NCBI GenBank assembly: GCA_964545245.1
Contig: CAZJFC010000096.1
Span: 1 to 5,080 of the forward strand
DNA from: CAZJFC01 sp964545245
Lineage (GTDB): Bacteria > Pseudomonadota > Alphaproteobacteria > Rickettsiales > 21-14-0-20-44-7
Length of the DNA: 5,080 nucleotides
Direction: 5' to 3'
Translations under genes and position numbers: made by a program
Notes under the pieces: generated by a model
Seen by the model: only the letters and a program-made list of their open reading frames with translations
Databases searched by the model: none
What the model was told of the DNA's origin: nothing
Shown here: piece by piece, positions 4,567 to 5,080 of the stretch
Numbering within the stretch: the first letter of the stretch is position 1
Layout of the letters: each line of letters begins with the position of its first letter

Positions 4567-5080
4567 TTATTCTACTTTACCCAGAATAACCGACGCATTC
4601 GTTCCGCCAAAACCGAATGAGTTTGAAAGCGCATATTTGATTTCACGCTTTTTTGCCTTATGCGGGACAAGGTCAATGTCGCATGCTTCGGAAGGTTCAT
4701 CGAGGTTGAGGGTAGGCGGGGCAACCTGGTCGCGGATGGCGAGGACGGAGAAGATCGCTTCTACTGCTCCCGCTGCTCCCAGCAAATGCCCGATGGATGA
4801 TTTGGTTGATGACATGGAAAGTTTGTAGGCGTGCCCGCCGAACAGGCGTTTCACCGCGCCGAGTTCGATCTCGTCGCCTTTCGGGGTGGAGGTTCCATGC
4901 GCGTTGATATAGTCGATGTCGGTGGTTTGCAGTTTCGCGTCTTTCAGCGCGGCGACCATTGCGCGGTAACCGCCGTTGCCGTCTTCGGAAGGGGCGGTGA
5001 TGTGGAAAGCGTCGCCGGACATTCCGTAACCGAGAACTTCTGCATAGATTTTCGCGCCGCGTTTTTTCGCGTGTTCATAT
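4567..5080 (-). CDS. fabF: 3-oxoacyl-[acyl-carrier-protein] synthase II (FabF), C-terminal part (runs off right edge)
   Basis: The last 170 residues of FabF, whose start lies beyond 5080; with a usual length of about 410-420, roughly 245 N-terminal residues, including the active-site cysteine, are outside. FabF condenses malonyl-ACP with acyl-ACP in fatty acid elongation in the cytosol. The visible part reads YEHAKKRGAKIYAEVLGYG, then on without a break. It has the catalytic histidine in NAHGTSTP (about 4894-4917), the lysine of SSTKSSIGH and the second catalytic histidine of GHLLGAAGA (about 4759-4809), the SNSFGFGGTN gating segment near the C-terminus, and ends GKVE before TAA. The match to E. 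coli FabF is strong throughout; FabB is less likely because of the KKRGAKIYAE and NLDEPSEACDIDLVPH segments. In many Alphaproteobacteria mltG follows fabF directly; here a spacer and an orphan gene intervene. Confidence 0.96.
   Translation of the reverse strand, partial: YEHAKKRGAKIYAEVLGYGMSGDAFHITAPSEDGNGGYRAMVAALKDAKLQTTDIDYINAHGTSTPKGDEIELGAVKRLFGGHAYKLSMSSTKSSIGHLLGAAGAVEAIFSVLAIRDQVAPPTLNLDEPSEACDIDLVPHKAKKREIKYALSNSFGFGGTNASVILGKVE

Overview
The window looks like chromosomal housekeeping DNA of an alphaproteobacterium with moderate GC. The lineage call rests on the C-terminal third of the EF-P protein (VKGQTASSSYKPA near residue 141 and the ending SYVERAKD), on the efp-suhB pairing, and on fabF lying upstream of mltG. 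I cannot name a genus. I see no tRNA, rRNA, CRISPR array, transposase or phage gene.

Left part (1-1656, minus strand): a tight cluster is read right to left. It contains elongation factor P (efp), an inositol monophosphatase family protein (suhB-like) 2 bases after it, and, 4 bases after that, the start of an exported Pro/Ala/Gln-rich protein that runs off the left edge. Middle: a 139-bp divergent intergenic region (1657-1795) separates efp from a plus-strand gene for a type IV prepilin-like protein (1796-2599). Its 3' end overlaps by 17 bp the convergent 3' end of mltG (2583-3599, minus), the membrane-bound murein endolytic transglycosylase. Right part (minus strand): a 129-residue orphan protein of unknown function (3685-4074), a 492-bp gene-free stretch full of palindromes and a heptamer tandem repeat (4075-4566), and the C-terminal 170 residues of FabF, which runs off the right edge.

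The housekeeping genes serve translation of proline-rich proteins (EF-P), fatty acid elongation (FabF) and peptidoglycan chain-length control (MltG). The accessory material is the prepilin, the orphan ORF and the repeat-rich spacer; the last two separate fabF from mltG, which are commonly adjacent in Alphaproteobacteria. The points most worth a second look are an EF-P whose usual Lys/Arg modification site is an asparagine, the orphan gene plus palindrome block between fabF and mltG, and the lone cysteine-rich prepilin. I found no clear evidence of a complete new multi-gene system.
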